In this document: positions 34,672 through 44,300 of the stretch, one piece after another
How positions within the stretch are numbered: the first letter of the stretch is position 1
How the letters are laid out: each line of letters opens with the position of its first letter
DNA from: Taibaiella sp.
Lineage (GTDB): Bacteria; Bacteroidota; Bacteroidia; Chitinophagales; Chitinophagaceae
Assembly (NCBI GenBank): GCA_013815385.1
Contig: JACDGL010000005.1
Span: 1 to 64,000, forward strand
Reading direction: 5' to 3'
DNA: 64,000 nt
Position numbers and translations under genes: made by a program
The notes under the pieces: model-generated
The model's input: only the letters and a program-made list of their open reading frames with translations
What the model was told of the DNA's origin: nothing
Databases searched by the model: none

Positions 34672-36609
34672 TTAACGCCTGTTGATCTTTATAGCCACAG
34701 TACCATGTTTTTTCACAATCTCCCGTTCCATTTTTTTCAGGTCCATGAAGCTTTGTTGTAATGCAGACTGGCGCTGTGGGTCTTTTTCTTCATTTATCTT
34801 TTTACTTATCTCCTCTTCCATTATCATTATCTTCTTAAACTCAAAATAAGATAACGTACTATCCACATCATCTATATAGTTAAGGTCGCCATTCAGTGTA
34901 TCAATACCATAGCTTTCCTTCCATTTTGGGCTGATGTCATTTTTTGTATGCAGCAGCGAGGCCATTCTATGCTGTACTATCGCATCAGGGAAATTGGTAA
35001 AATAGTTCATTGCAGGTACCGTACGGTGCGTGTGGGCATAGGTAAAATAGCTATCGTACACTTGCCTTACCAAGGCACTCTCAATAAGATCAGGATCCAC
35101 ACGGTCCTGCACTAAGGCAGAAACACTATCATAACCTTCGTACACCATTCCGCCATATTCTATCAGTACACGCAGCAATTGCCATTCCTGTTCTTCCTCT
35201 CCTGCCTGTTCTTTTACCTGTTGCTCTTCCTGTTGCGGCAGCATTTCTGGGGCAGGCATTACTTCTTCCCGCCTGTGCTGTCTTTTATCCTGGTCTACCC
35301 GCTCGCGTATATACTTGTTTACCAGGTTCACCATGCCCGATTCATCCACGCTCAGCTTGCGCGAAGCCTCGCGTATATAATGATCCTGCAATGCAAAATC
35401 TTCTGCCTTATTGATACGGGCTATGCTTTCTGCTACCTCATTTACCAGCTTTGATCTTTTTACAGGGTCAGTGCCCGCATCCGCAATACCCACCTGTATC
35501 CTGAAGCCAATAATATCCTGCTTGTGGCTGCTTACATATTCATGAAACCTGGAAACACCTGATTTCTGTATAAAGCTATCCGGATCTTCCCCATCCGGGA
35601 GCAATACCAACTGCACATTAAAGCTTTGCCCCAGCGCCATATCCAGGCCGCGCAAGGCGGCCTTGATACCTGCTGCATCACCATCGTAAAGGATAGTAAG
35701 GTTTCTTGTCAGCTGGCCTATAAGGCGCAACTGATCTTCTGTAAGTGAAGTACCGCTACTTGCCACTACATTCTCCACCCCGCCCTGGTGCAGCGATACT
35801 ACATCAGTATAACCCTCTACGAGGAAGCATTCGTCCTGCTTGCCTATAGACTGGCGCGCCTGGTACATGCCATACAGCACACGGCTCTTGATGTACAATT
35901 CATTCTCCGGCGTATTAATGTATTTCGGCGCCTTGTCATTGCTTTTGAGGATACGGGCGCCAAAGCCCAGTACACGCCCGGTCATGCTCTGGATCGGGAA
36001 AATAACACGCCCACGATAGGCATCGTAATGGATACCGTTCCTATCCTTTACCAGGCCAGCCTTTTGCAGTATCTCTGATTGGTAGCCTTTTTGTGTTGCT
36101 GCCCTGTAAAAGCTATCGGATGCCTCGGGGCTGTAGCCTAGGCGAAAGCGCTCAATTATCTCTTTACGAAAGCCACGCTGCTTAAAATAAGACAAGCCAA
36201 TAGCCTGCCCCTCCTCCGTATTCAGTAATATATCTGTGAAGTAACCCGCAGCATATTCATTTAATATACGCAGGCTTTCTTCTGCCAGCTGCTGTTGCTG
36301 TTGTTCCGGTGTGCGTTCTGATTCTTCCAGCGTTATCTTGTAAAAATCGGCCAGCCATCTTATAGATTCAGGATAAGTAAGTTTTTCATGCTCCTGGATA
36401 AAGGTGACTACATTGCCCCCTTTACCACAGCCAAAACACTTGTATATGCCTTTGGGCTGGGAAACATAGAAGGAGGGGGTCTTTTCGTTATGGAAAGGGC
36501 AATTGGCAATAAAATTGGCCCCTCTTTTCTTTAAACGCACAAACTGCCCGATGATCTCGACAATATCGGCCCGATTTAAGATTTCCTGTATAGAGCCGGC
36601 AGCTATCAT
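34672..36609 (-). CDS. dnaG: DNA primase
   Basis: 645-aa primase synthesising RNA primers for replication. The CHC2 zinc finger is at about 38-70 (CPFHNEKTPSF ... CFGCGKGGNV). The TOPRIM catalytic domain has ECFLVEGYTDVVSL and ILYDGDAAG at about 255-315. The C-terminal third holds a Gln/Glu-rich linker (PQQEEQQVKEQAGEEEQE) and a DnaB-interaction domain. First gene of a minus-strand run dnaG-ruvX-def. Confidence 0.97.
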   Translation of the reverse strand: MIAAGSIQEILNRADIVEIIGQFVRLKKRGANFIANCPFHNEKTPSFYVSQPKGIYKCFGCGKGGNVVTFIQEHEKLTYPESIRWLADFYKITLEESERTPEQQQQQLAEESLRILNEYAAGYFTDILLNTEEGQAIGLSYFKQRGFRKEIIERFRLGYSPEASDSFYRAATQKGYQSEILQKAGLVKDRNGIHYDAYRGRVIFPIQSMTGRVLGFGARILKSNDKAPKYINTPENELYIKSRVLYGMYQARQSIGKQDECFLVEGYTDVVSLHQGGVENVVASSGTSLTEDQLRLIGQLTRNLTILYDGDAAGIKAALRGLDMALGQSFNVQLVLLPDGEDPDSFIQKSGVSRFHEYVSSHKQDIIGFRIQVGIADAGTDPVKRSKLVNEVAESIARINKAEDFALQDHYIREASRKLSVDESGMVNLVNKYIRERVDQDKRQHRREEVMPAPEMLPQQEEQQVKEQAGEEEQEWQLLRVLIEYGGMVYEGYDSVSALVQDRVDPDLIESALVRQVYDSYFTYAHTHRTVPAMNYFTNFPDAIVQHRMASLLHTKNDISPKWKESYGIDTLNGDLNYIDDVDSTLSYFEFKKIMIMEEEISKKINEEKDPQRQSALQQSFMDLKKMEREIVKKHGTVAIKINRR

Positions 36610-36764
36610 GTTGCTAAGTTATTAAAAAGTGCAGGGATAATAAGATGTATTGACCAGCAGAAGTATTAACGAATTTACAATCCGTACCAAGCGGATAAGT
36701 AGCCTGATAATCTGCCGGTGGACAGGCTCCCCTCGTATTTTGAAAAAGGAGTGTTTTGAGATTG

Positions 36765-36866
36765 AAACTTCCTCAAACTTCCGTTATCACTTTTTAGTAT
36801 ATCATTTATAGGTAAGGTTTTGATGCGGAAACTTCCGCCGGAAGTTTGAGTTGGGAACGGAAGTTT
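36765..36866. repeat. Cluster of five AAACTTCC/GGAAGTTT sites
   Basis: The 8-mer AAACTTCC occurs at 36765, 36775 and 36829, and its complement GGAAGTTT at 36840 and 36859, all within 102 bp. Longer pairings exist: CTCAAACTTCCG (36772-36783) with 36839-36850, and AAACTTCCGTT (36775-36785) with 36856-36866. The middle sites form AAACTTCC-GCC-GGAAGTTT. It could be a folded RNA, a repeated protein-binding site or an interspersed palindromic element. Confidence 0.8.
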
Positions 36867-36986
36867 GGAGGGATTTGACGGGGAGGTTTTTTATCTATTT
36901 TTATAATATGGTGCATGTTTATAGCGCTTAATGATACAAATTACGACAGTGGTATAAGAAGGGAGGGGAAATTATGTATGGCACTG

Positions 36987-37024
36987 CAGATACTGTAGTA
37001 TGCTACAGCAGATAGTGTAGTATG
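36987..37024. repeat. 16-bp direct repeat pair with internal hairpin
   Basis: CAGATACTGTAGTATG (36987-37002) and CAGATAGTGTAGTATG (37009-37024) differ at one base and are 6 bp apart. The first copy also takes part in a 6-bp inverted repeat CTGTAG-TATG-CTACAG (36993-37008). Confidence 0.7.
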
Positions 37025-37397
37025 ATAAACCCAGCGGCCCTACCTAACCCTATACAAAAGGCCCTTTCTCTTGTCCTTCCTGTTTATGGCCTGTACTACC
37101 CCGCTGTATAAGTACAGGTATTTACAGTAAACCTGTTAGCCACCGGGGCTGTTTGTAAAATAGGCAAATAAATAAAATAATTGTTATGTAATTGTTCGAA
37201 AAAATGGTAAATTTATATTGAGCGTAAGTAATATATGCGCGGTTAACCCCTATCCTAAAAGTTTCTTACCTGCCAAGGGCACCCAGCGGCACTTATCTGA
37301 CTTTAGAAATATGCTCTTCAGCATGCGGTTGCCTGATACTCCTGGTAAAGATTAATTGAAGTACTGATTTTTTTAAGCTTTCTAAAATCTAACGGCC

Positions 37398-37643
37398 ATG
37401 AAATGGATGCCGTTCACTCCCGCCTCCCACCAACAGTTGATGAATGAAGGATACACGCACATTATTGTAAAGAAAAAAGTATCCTGCACACAACTTTGGC
37501 TGAACAACCGAAAAGACCTGCAATTCCTGGAAGCATCGCGAGCGGAACAGGAACCGTATAATAATTGCGCGCCAATATCTTCCCCAATAGTATCTGACCT
37601 TTTTAAAAATGATCATACTGACTACTATGTAGTAGTAAGATAA
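37398..37643 (+). CDS. Small hypothetical protein, 81 aa
   Basis: Unrecognised soluble protein. MKWMPFTPASHQQLMNEGYTH at the N-terminus (given here as MKWMPFTPASH then QQLMNEGYTH) and IIVKKKVSCTQLWLNNRKDL follow each other. It ends 8 bp before the stop of the convergent minus-strand gene. The reading frame is clean and the position plausible, but evidence for expression is lacking. Confidence 0.45.
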   Translation: MKWMPFTPASHQQLMNEGYTHIIVKKKVSCTQLWLNNRKDLQFLEASRAEQEPYNNCAPISSPIVSDLFKNDHTDYYVVVR

Positions 37644-37651
37644 GGGCGAGA

Positions 37652-38569
37652 TCAGTATTTAAATTGAGTAGTGAATTTTACACGTTCCCGCTTTCTGGTA
37701 AATACATGCCAGTTGCCATCATATTCTATAGAGGTTGGCAATAGCCTGCGCCCAACCTGGTGTGTGCGTACATGCATGTGTACATCAAAATCGTACAGGA
37801 AGGTGTGGTAGGATAGAGAATAATCGCGGGCCACAATGGAATAATCCTTCTTACGAAACCAGGTGCTTAATTCATTATACACTACATTTTTCTCCTCCCC
37901 CGTTTTTGGTATTGCTTTGAACACATAACAGGGTTGCCCGTCATACTCTTCTGAAAGCAATTTAAAGTCGTACCGTTTTGCTACATCGGCATCAAATATC
38001 GCAGCTTTATCGCCCATTAACGGAACACCTGTTATGTGCCCCCCGGGATTGAATATTAATTGTTTTAATTGCGATTTTGCTTTTTCCAGGCTCCCCTTCC
38101 CATGCTCATCCAGCTTGCCGCTTACTATATCATTTTCGCCGCATACCGTATCAATTGTAAAAAAAAGATAGGCATATAATTCTGCTGTATAGTAATTGTA
38201 TTTACGGTTCCTTTTATAAAAATCGCCGGTAACCTTTTCGTCCAGCACCTTCATACTGCGGCAGCCTTTGCTGGCCACCTGGTGCGTATGGCTAAAAAGT
38301 GATGCCTGAACTTTTTCATTTTTATCATATATCCGTATATCATTCACCGCATTATAAGATACAAGGTTCATTGACCGGAAAGCTTTGTAAAAAGTAGTAT
38401 CGTGCTGTACGCGCCGTATAAATCCTTTTACATCCCATCCGCCCCTGGCAGCTTTTACTACCACTTCATCCATCTGTATCGGATATTTAAAAATGCTGGA
38501 ATCGCGATGCTGGGCAGCGCAATGCAGGGAAGCAAGCAGCACAAGAAAACAAAGGAATTTAGTCTGCAT
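37652..38569 (-). CDS. Secreted hypothetical protein downstream of ispD
   Basis: 305-aa protein with a signal peptide (1-19, ending HCAAQ). The sequence MDEVVVKAARGGWDVKGFIRRV near residue 32 recalls the plug-like or carboxypeptidase-regulatory start of Bacteroidota outer-membrane proteins. The rest has beta-rich stretches typical of periplasmic lipocalin or LolA-like folds (YDGQPCYVFKAIPKTG, YNELSTWFRKKDYSIV). It overlaps the ispD stop by 11 bp on the same strand, so it is cotranscribed with ispD, although no functional link is evident. Function unknown. Confidence 0.75.
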   Translation of the reverse strand: MQTKFLCFLVLLASLHCAAQHRDSSIFKYPIQMDEVVVKAARGGWDVKGFIRRVQHDTTFYKAFRSMNLVSYNAVNDIRIYDKNEKVQASLFSHTHQVASKGCRSMKVLDEKVTGDFYKRNRKYNYYTAELYAYLFFTIDTVCGENDIVSGKLDEHGKGSLEKAKSQLKQLIFNPGGHITGVPLMGDKAAIFDADVAKRYDFKLLSEEYDGQPCYVFKAIPKTGEEKNVVYNELSTWFRKKDYSIVARDYSLSYHTFLYDFDVHMHVRTHQVGRRLLPTSIEYDGNWHVFTRKRERVKFTTQFKY

Positions 38570-39251
38570 CAGGATATCTTGCTTTTAGCATAGTCTCCGC
38601 CACCAGCATATCTTCAGTGGTGGTCATTTTTATATTGCTTCTTTCCCCCTCTATCAGGAATACCTCCCCGCCATTACTTTCTACCACTGTAGCCTCATCT
38701 GTGAATGAAGGCTGGTAGTATTGCCGGAAAGCAGGTAGCAGGATATCCGATCGAAACGTTTGTGGTGTCTGTATGATCCGCATATACTCCCTGTCCACAG
38801 GCCTGCTGCCATCATCTTCCATCACCCTTAGGCTGTCCGGCACCTTAATGGCCGGGATGGCACTACCTTTTTCTAATGCCTGTGTATGGCAGCGGTGTAT
38901 GAGATCGCTGCTTACTAACGGACGCACCCCATCGTGCACGAAAATGATGCTGTTATCACAAACTGCTTTCAGGCCATTCTGCACACTGTGGAACCGGGTC
39001 TCCCCGCCTACCAAAATGGTCATATCCAGCCGCTCAGGAAACGCCAGTAGTACCATCTGCGCATAGCTAAGCTGGTTGTGCGGCAACACCAGTATAATAT
39101 GTATATCAGGCAATGTGCTGACGAATGCCTGTATAGTATGGTATAGCACGGGCTTATTGTGCAAGGGCAAAAACTGCTTTGGCAATGCACTACCCATGCG
39201 TACGCCTTTACCGCCTGCCACGATCACCGCAAATTTTTCACTATAGCCCAT
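38559..39251 (-). CDS. ispD: 2-C-methyl-D-erythritol 4-phosphate cytidylyltransferase
   Basis: Third step of the MEP isoprenoid pathway: transfers CMP from CTP to MEP. 230 aa, the family norm. VIVAGGKGVRMGSALPKQFLPL (split here as VIVAGGKGVRMG then SALPKQFLPL) is the nucleotide-binding loop with the catalytic Arg/Lys. FVHDGVRPLVS and QTPQTFR are the other hallmarks; FTDEATVVES is the C-terminal motif. ATG 39251 was chosen because the frame upstream lacks IspD character. Confidence 0.95.
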   Translation of the reverse strand: MGYSEKFAVIVAGGKGVRMGSALPKQFLPLHNKPVLYHTIQAFVSTLPDIHIILVLPHNQLSYAQMVLLAFPERLDMTILVGGETRFHSVQNGLKAVCDNSIIFVHDGVRPLVSSDLIHRCHTQALEKGSAIPAIKVPDSLRVMEDDGSRPVDREYMRIIQTPQTFRSDILLPAFRQYYQPSFTDEATVVESNGGEVFLIEGERSNIKMTTTEDMLVAETMLKARYPDAD

Positions 39252-39300
39252 ACATCGTAACTTCAAAAAAAGGAATACCCCACAAAAAAACACCATAATA

Positions 39301-39654
39301 ATGGGAATGCAAAGAAAACAACTGCGCATAGCAGCAGTTATGGTTGTTGTAATTGCCGGCACGCAGGCCAAAGCACAGACCGTTTTTGCTACCGACCATA
39401 AAAATGATGCAGAGGTAAGGGTATTTGTGGCCGAATACCAACATGACGCAGATCTGGTAGTATATAAAACAAAGTACAAGGCCGATGCAGAAGGCAATAA
39501 GGGCCTGTGGTACTTTTCAGAATATAAGAATGACGCAAAGAAAACAATCTTCTTCACACCCTACAAGACAGATGCAAGCCTCATTATCTACTTTACTGAA
39601 CACCCAGGTGATGCCGGCTGGAAGCATAAGGGTAAGGAGTACCTGATGTACTAA
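39301..39654 (+). CDS. DUF6150-family repeat protein, secreted
   Basis: 117-aa protein: signal peptide (about 1-25, ending AKAQ), then five short repeats of about 18 residues with the pattern V(F/Y)xxxYxxDADL (FATDHKNDAEVRVF, VAEYQHDADLVVY, KTKYKADAEGNKG, FSEYKNDAKKTIF, FTPYKTDASLIIY), ending in GDAGWKHKGKEY. This fits the DUF6150 family, likely a small all-beta solenoid in the periplasm. Divergent from ispD by 49 bp; its end overlaps the stop of the convergent transporter gene by 4 bp. Function unknown. Confidence 0.85.
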   Translation: MGMQRKQLRIAAVMVVVIAGTQAKAQTVFATDHKNDAEVRVFVAEYQHDADLVVYKTKYKADAEGNKGLWYFSEYKNDAKKTIFFTPYKTDASLIIYFTEHPGDAGWKHKGKEYLMY

Positions 39655-41147
39655 TGCACTTCGTGCATCAACTTACGTACCAATGGTGAAATGGCTATTA
39701 ACACCACCCCTGCAATGAGCGCATATACGGCCAGGTGTTTATATCCATCTGTATAAGAGATAAGCTTCTCTGTTAATGAAGCTTTTTCATTGACCGTAGC
39801 CATACCTGCCCCTAATATACCGGCGGCATACTGCCCATAAGCGCTTGCCAGGAACCACATACCCATCATTACCCCATGCAAAGGCTGCGGTGACAGTTTG
39901 GTCATAATAGACAGCCCTATGGGAGAAAGGCATAATTCGCCTAATGTAATAACCAGGTATGCAAGTGTAAATACATTAAGGGAGGTCATACCATGACTAT
40001 CTGCAAAGAACCGGGTATAGAAAAACACATAGAACGCAAGGCTAAGAAAAAGAAAACCCAGTCCAAACTTCACCACTGTATTTGGCTCCAGTTTTCGCCG
40101 GCTGAGCCATAGCCATAATAGCCCAACTAATGGAGAAAGAATGATGACAAATAACGAATTAGAAGCATTGTTAACCGCATTGGGATCTGTAGTAACGCCA
40201 AGGAGATTGTGCTTTACATTGTACAAAGCAAACAGGCTTAGTGACCCCCCACTTTGCTCGAAGAAAGCCCAGAAGAAAATAGAGAAGATGATAAATATCA
40301 TTGCCGCCAATAGTTTCTGCCGTTCCGTATTGTTGTACTTGAACATTTCATAAACAATGTAGATCAATGTAAGCGGCCCTACGGTGTACATGAAAATATC
40401 AGTATAGACAGAATTAGAAACAAGCAATAAAATTAAAGGTATGGCAAGCAACGAGCCTATGTAAACCATCCAGTCGTAGGAACGGTGCCTTGCCACAGAC
40501 ACTTTACCAACCAGTGGAGAAAGGCCGATAGGCCCAAGTGTGCGCTTGGTGAAAATAAAAATTCCGAGACCAAGTATCATACCGATACCAGCGAGTGAAA
40601 AAGCAGCGTTCCAGGAATAGCTTTTAGCAACATAGATGCAGAGATAACCACCCAGTAATGCACCTATATTGATACCAGAATAAAATAATCCAAAACCGGC
40701 ATCGCGGCGCGGGTCGCCGCTCTTATATAGCCTGCCGACCATGGTAGAAATATTAGGCTTAAAAAAGCCCGTTCCCACTATGGTAAAACTTATGCCTATG
40801 TAATAAAGATGCTCCGGAGAAAACGCAAGGATAAAACTGCCTACTATCATCAACAGCCCACCCCAGAAGATCGACTTCCTGAAACCCAATATCTTATCTG
40901 CAAACAACCCTCCGACAAATGCCATGGTATATACAAATGCCTGTATGGCTCCGTACTTCAGGTTTGCTTCCTTTTCTGACAACAAAAGCTTTTCGACCAT
41001 GAAGATGGTAAGCATACCACGCATACCATAAAAAGAAAACCGTTCCCACATTTCTGAAAGGAACAACAGCCATAGCTGCTTTGGATACTTGCCAGCGAAG
41101 TTTTGTATCTTTTCTAATTCTGCTTCTCCCTGTTGTGTAGCTTCCAT
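39651..41147 (-). CDS. POT/PTR2-family peptide:H+ symporter
   Basis: 498-aa inner-membrane transporter of the major facilitator superfamily, proton-dependent oligopeptide type. The hallmark FLSEMWERFSFYGMRGML (ExxERFxYYG) is near residue 30; GTGFFKPNISTMVG and DAGFGLFYSGINIGALLG (PTR2 signatures) are near 120-165; FWAFFEQSGGSLSLFA lies in helix 7 or so. It imports di- and tripeptides. ATG 41147 (MEATQQGEAEL) was preferred over the upstream TTG. Single gene. Confidence 0.93.
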   Translation of the reverse strand: MEATQQGEAELEKIQNFAGKYPKQLWLLFLSEMWERFSFYGMRGMLTIFMVEKLLLSEKEANLKYGAIQAFVYTMAFVGGLFADKILGFRKSIFWGGLLMIVGSFILAFSPEHLYYIGISFTIVGTGFFKPNISTMVGRLYKSGDPRRDAGFGLFYSGINIGALLGGYLCIYVAKSYSWNAAFSLAGIGMILGLGIFIFTKRTLGPIGLSPLVGKVSVARHRSYDWMVYIGSLLAIPLILLLVSNSVYTDIFMYTVGPLTLIYIVYEMFKYNNTERQKLLAAMIFIIFSIFFWAFFEQSGGSLSLFALYNVKHNLLGVTTDPNAVNNASNSLFVIILSPLVGLLWLWLSRRKLEPNTVVKFGLGFLFLSLAFYVFFYTRFFADSHGMTSLNVFTLAYLVITLGELCLSPIGLSIMTKLSPQPLHGVMMGMWFLASAYGQYAAGILGAGMATVNEKASLTEKLISYTDGYKHLAVYALIAGVVLIAISPLVRKLMHEVH

Positions 41148-41260
41148 AAGTTGGTTTATATACAGAACTGCCAATTTAATGTTTATTTCTTACTACCCTC
41201 TTTTCTAACGCATAAAAATGGTGCGCAGGAAAGGAATCTATTCTCAGAAACAAAAAAAAT

Positions 41261-41280
41261 AAGGCAGCCTTAGCTGCCTT
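41261..41280 (-). terminator. Terminator of smc
   Basis: AAGGCAGC-CTTA-GCTGCCTT hairpin 26 bp after the smc stop. On the minus strand it is followed by ATTTTTTTT, a classical intrinsic terminator. The sequence lies between smc and the POT transporter gene. Confidence 0.85.
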
Positions 41281-41305
41281 ATAATTGATATAATAGTATG
41301 TGCTA

Positions 41306-44300
41306 TTAATTTAGACTTCTAAAATCTACTGGTACCAGCTTGCTGACACCGGGTTCCTGCATGGTAACACCGTAGATCACATCTACAGAGGCCATTGTCT
41401 GCTTGTTATGCGTCACGATGATGAATTGCGAGTTATCAGAAAACTTGCGGATCATCTGTGTGAATTTGCCCACGTTAGCATCATCGAGTGGCGCATCCAC
41501 TTCATCGAGGATACAGAATGGGGCCGGCTTGATGAGATAAATAGCGAACAGGAATGCTGTGGAGGTGAGTGTCTTCTCCCCACCTGATAGCTGTGTTAAT
41601 GTACTAGGCTTCTTTCCTTTTGGCTGCGCATAGATCTCTATACCACTATCTGCACTATTGTCCGGATCAGTAAGGCGCAGATCGCAACTGTCATCTTCTG
41701 TAAACAGGGCTTTGAATACCTGCACAAAGTTCTCCCGAACCAGATCAAATGTTTCGCGGAATTTGGCATTTGCTGTATTCTCCACTTCCTCAATAGTAGC
41801 AAGTAAAGATTCGCGGGCGCTCACCAGGTCATTGCGTTGCTCTACAATAAAATCATTGCGCGATTTCATTTCGGTATAAGCCTCGATAGCAGTGGGATTG
41901 ACCTCGCCCATATTCTCGAGGCGTTTTTTCATGCGCTCGGTTTCTGCAGTAAGTTCATCAACGCCCTGTACGCCGTAACGAGGCTCGTCCAGTATTTTTT
42001 CAAGGGTTACCTTGAACTCTATGCTGAGTCGTTCGTTCATACCGGCAAGCTTCAGCTTCATATCATTCAGCTTATCCTTGATACTGTTAAGTAATGTTTC
42101 GGCATGTTCTTTTTCGCGGCGTTTCTGGTTAAGGTTCCCTTCCTGGGCAGAGATGGCATTGCGCATCTCATAGTAAGAACGGTCTTTCTCATTCAGATCG
42201 CGTTCGTCTGTTTCTTTACGTTTCAACAGGTCATATAGCTCATTATCACCCACGTGCAGTTGTTTCTCTGTTTCCGCCAGCTGCGTGCTTGTCTGCTGCA
42301 ACTGTTCGCTATTGGCAGTTATCTGCCGGGTAAGATCGCCAAGTTGGTTGGTACGGAAAGTGGCTTCCTGCTTCAGCCCTTCCAGCTTGCTTTGCTGGCG
42401 GGTATATTGCAGGTTTTGCTGGTTATATTGTTGCGTTGCGTCATTGAAATCCTTTTCTACCGCGCGGAAATCGTTGTCTGCATTCTGGATATTCTGTAGG
42501 AGTGCCTGTAATTCGGCGGTTATCTTTTCCAGCTCTTTCCGCGTATCGTTGATGCCGGAAGAAGTTTGCTCCAACTGCTGTCTCAGATCTTGCAGACGCT
42601 TTTCACCTGTCTGGTTAAGTTGCTCAAAATTTTCTACACGATTGCCGAGATTGAGTGTGTGGTTCTGCAAGCGGTTAATATCCTGGCGCGATTGCTCGAT
42701 GGCTTTATCATTCAGCTCCTGATTGAAACCTGTGATAAGCGTTTGCGTATCAGATATATGCTGCTTCAGCTGTGAAGTAGTTTTCGTAAGTTCATCTATT
42801 TCCTTAGACAGGCGTTCCAGGTTTTTGGCGCGGCCTATCTTATTGCCCTCGAATACCCCGATAGAGCCACCACCTAACGTATACCGGCCACGTACCATCT
42901 TGCCGCTCTTCTGCACCAGCACACTGCCATTCTGCAAACTGATAGAAGAAGGGTCTGTATCATCTGCTGAAATATACACATGCCCTAGCAGGTGCTGTGC
43001 AAGTGTGCGATATTGCTCATCTACATTCACAACACTAAGGGCAGGGATCGTATTGTCAGGTGCTGCATGTGCAGCCGGCATGTAATCCTTAAAGTTGCTA
43101 AGGATAAAAAAGTTAGCCTTCCCCTTTTTATTTGTTTCTAACAGGCGTACAGCTTTTGTAGCTTCCTCCATGTTATCCACTATATAATAGTTCAGGTAAC
43201 TATCGAGCAGGTTTTCCAGTGCGGTGCGGTATTCATTCTGCACTACAAATACATCTGATAAAAGGGGAGCATTTGCATTAGCGCTCCAATCCTTATTCTT
43301 ACTAAGAAATTTGATACTATCAGGGTAACCTTCCAGGCTTTCTACCAGTGACTTTAGGAGGGCATGTTCATTACGGCGGGAATCAAGCTTGCGATTTTCC
43401 TCAACCAGATTAGCGCGCAACTTTTCCATCTGCTCCTGGCTCTCTAATATCTTTCCCTTTACTTCCTCGTGCTTTGTTACCAGCTTTGTAAGGCCCTCAT
43501 TCTTTTCCTTCAGCTGTTGTTGTGCGGTTTCCCGTTCAGTATCCAATTGCTTTATCTGATTGGCACGTTGGTTGCGTTCGTCATCTACCTGCTGTATGCT
43601 GCGCTGCAGGTTCATAACTGATGTATCGGCAACCGCCACCTTCTTTTCAGCCTCAAACTGCCTGCGCTGTCCTTGCTGGTGTTCGTTACGAAGTTGCTCA
43701 ACCACCGTTTTTTTCTGGTCGAACATGCTGCGCTTTTCATCAACGCTCTTACGCAGTACTTCCAGTTCACCGCGTAGCTGTTCCAGCAAAGTATTTTCGT
43801 CTGTTATCTGCTTATTCGCAAAGGCGATCGATTCTTCCAGTTTTTGCAGCTGAGTGCCTGCACCTGAGAGAAATTCACCAATATTTTTTTCACGCTCTTT
43901 CAGGTGATCGAAACGCTGTGCCGCAAGCTTTTTATCGCTTTCCAGCTGTCGTACCCGGTTTACCAGCTCATTGAATTGTTTCTGCAAGCCATTCAATTCC
44001 TGCTCCCGTTGTATCAGCTTCACCTTATCATGCTCTACGGCAGCCTCTTCAGTGGCCACTACAGCTTCCAGACCAGCTTTACGGTCCGTTTCCTGGTCGT
44101 GCTGCTCGTTCAGTATCTTATATTGATCATTGAAATGCTCCAGCGACGCCTTTGCCAGTTCAATGCTAACTTCTTTGTATTCCCCTTTTACCTGAAAATA
44201 TTTCTCTGCTTTCTTCGCCTGATTCTCGAGCGTGCGAAGGTTATTGCCTATCTCGAACAACAGATCTTCTATACGGTTCAGATCCTGCTCTGTAGCATCC

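Larger units (their letters stand above)
36610..37397. other. Long noncoding region with inverted repeats
   Basis: 788 bp between the divergently oriented dnaG and a small plus-strand gene. It contains the AAACTTCC repeat cluster (36765-36866) and a pair of 16-bp direct repeats (36987-37024), described separately. Low-complexity AT stretches occur at 36890-36910 and 37160-37210. No convincing gene was seen on either strand. Confidence 0.6.
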
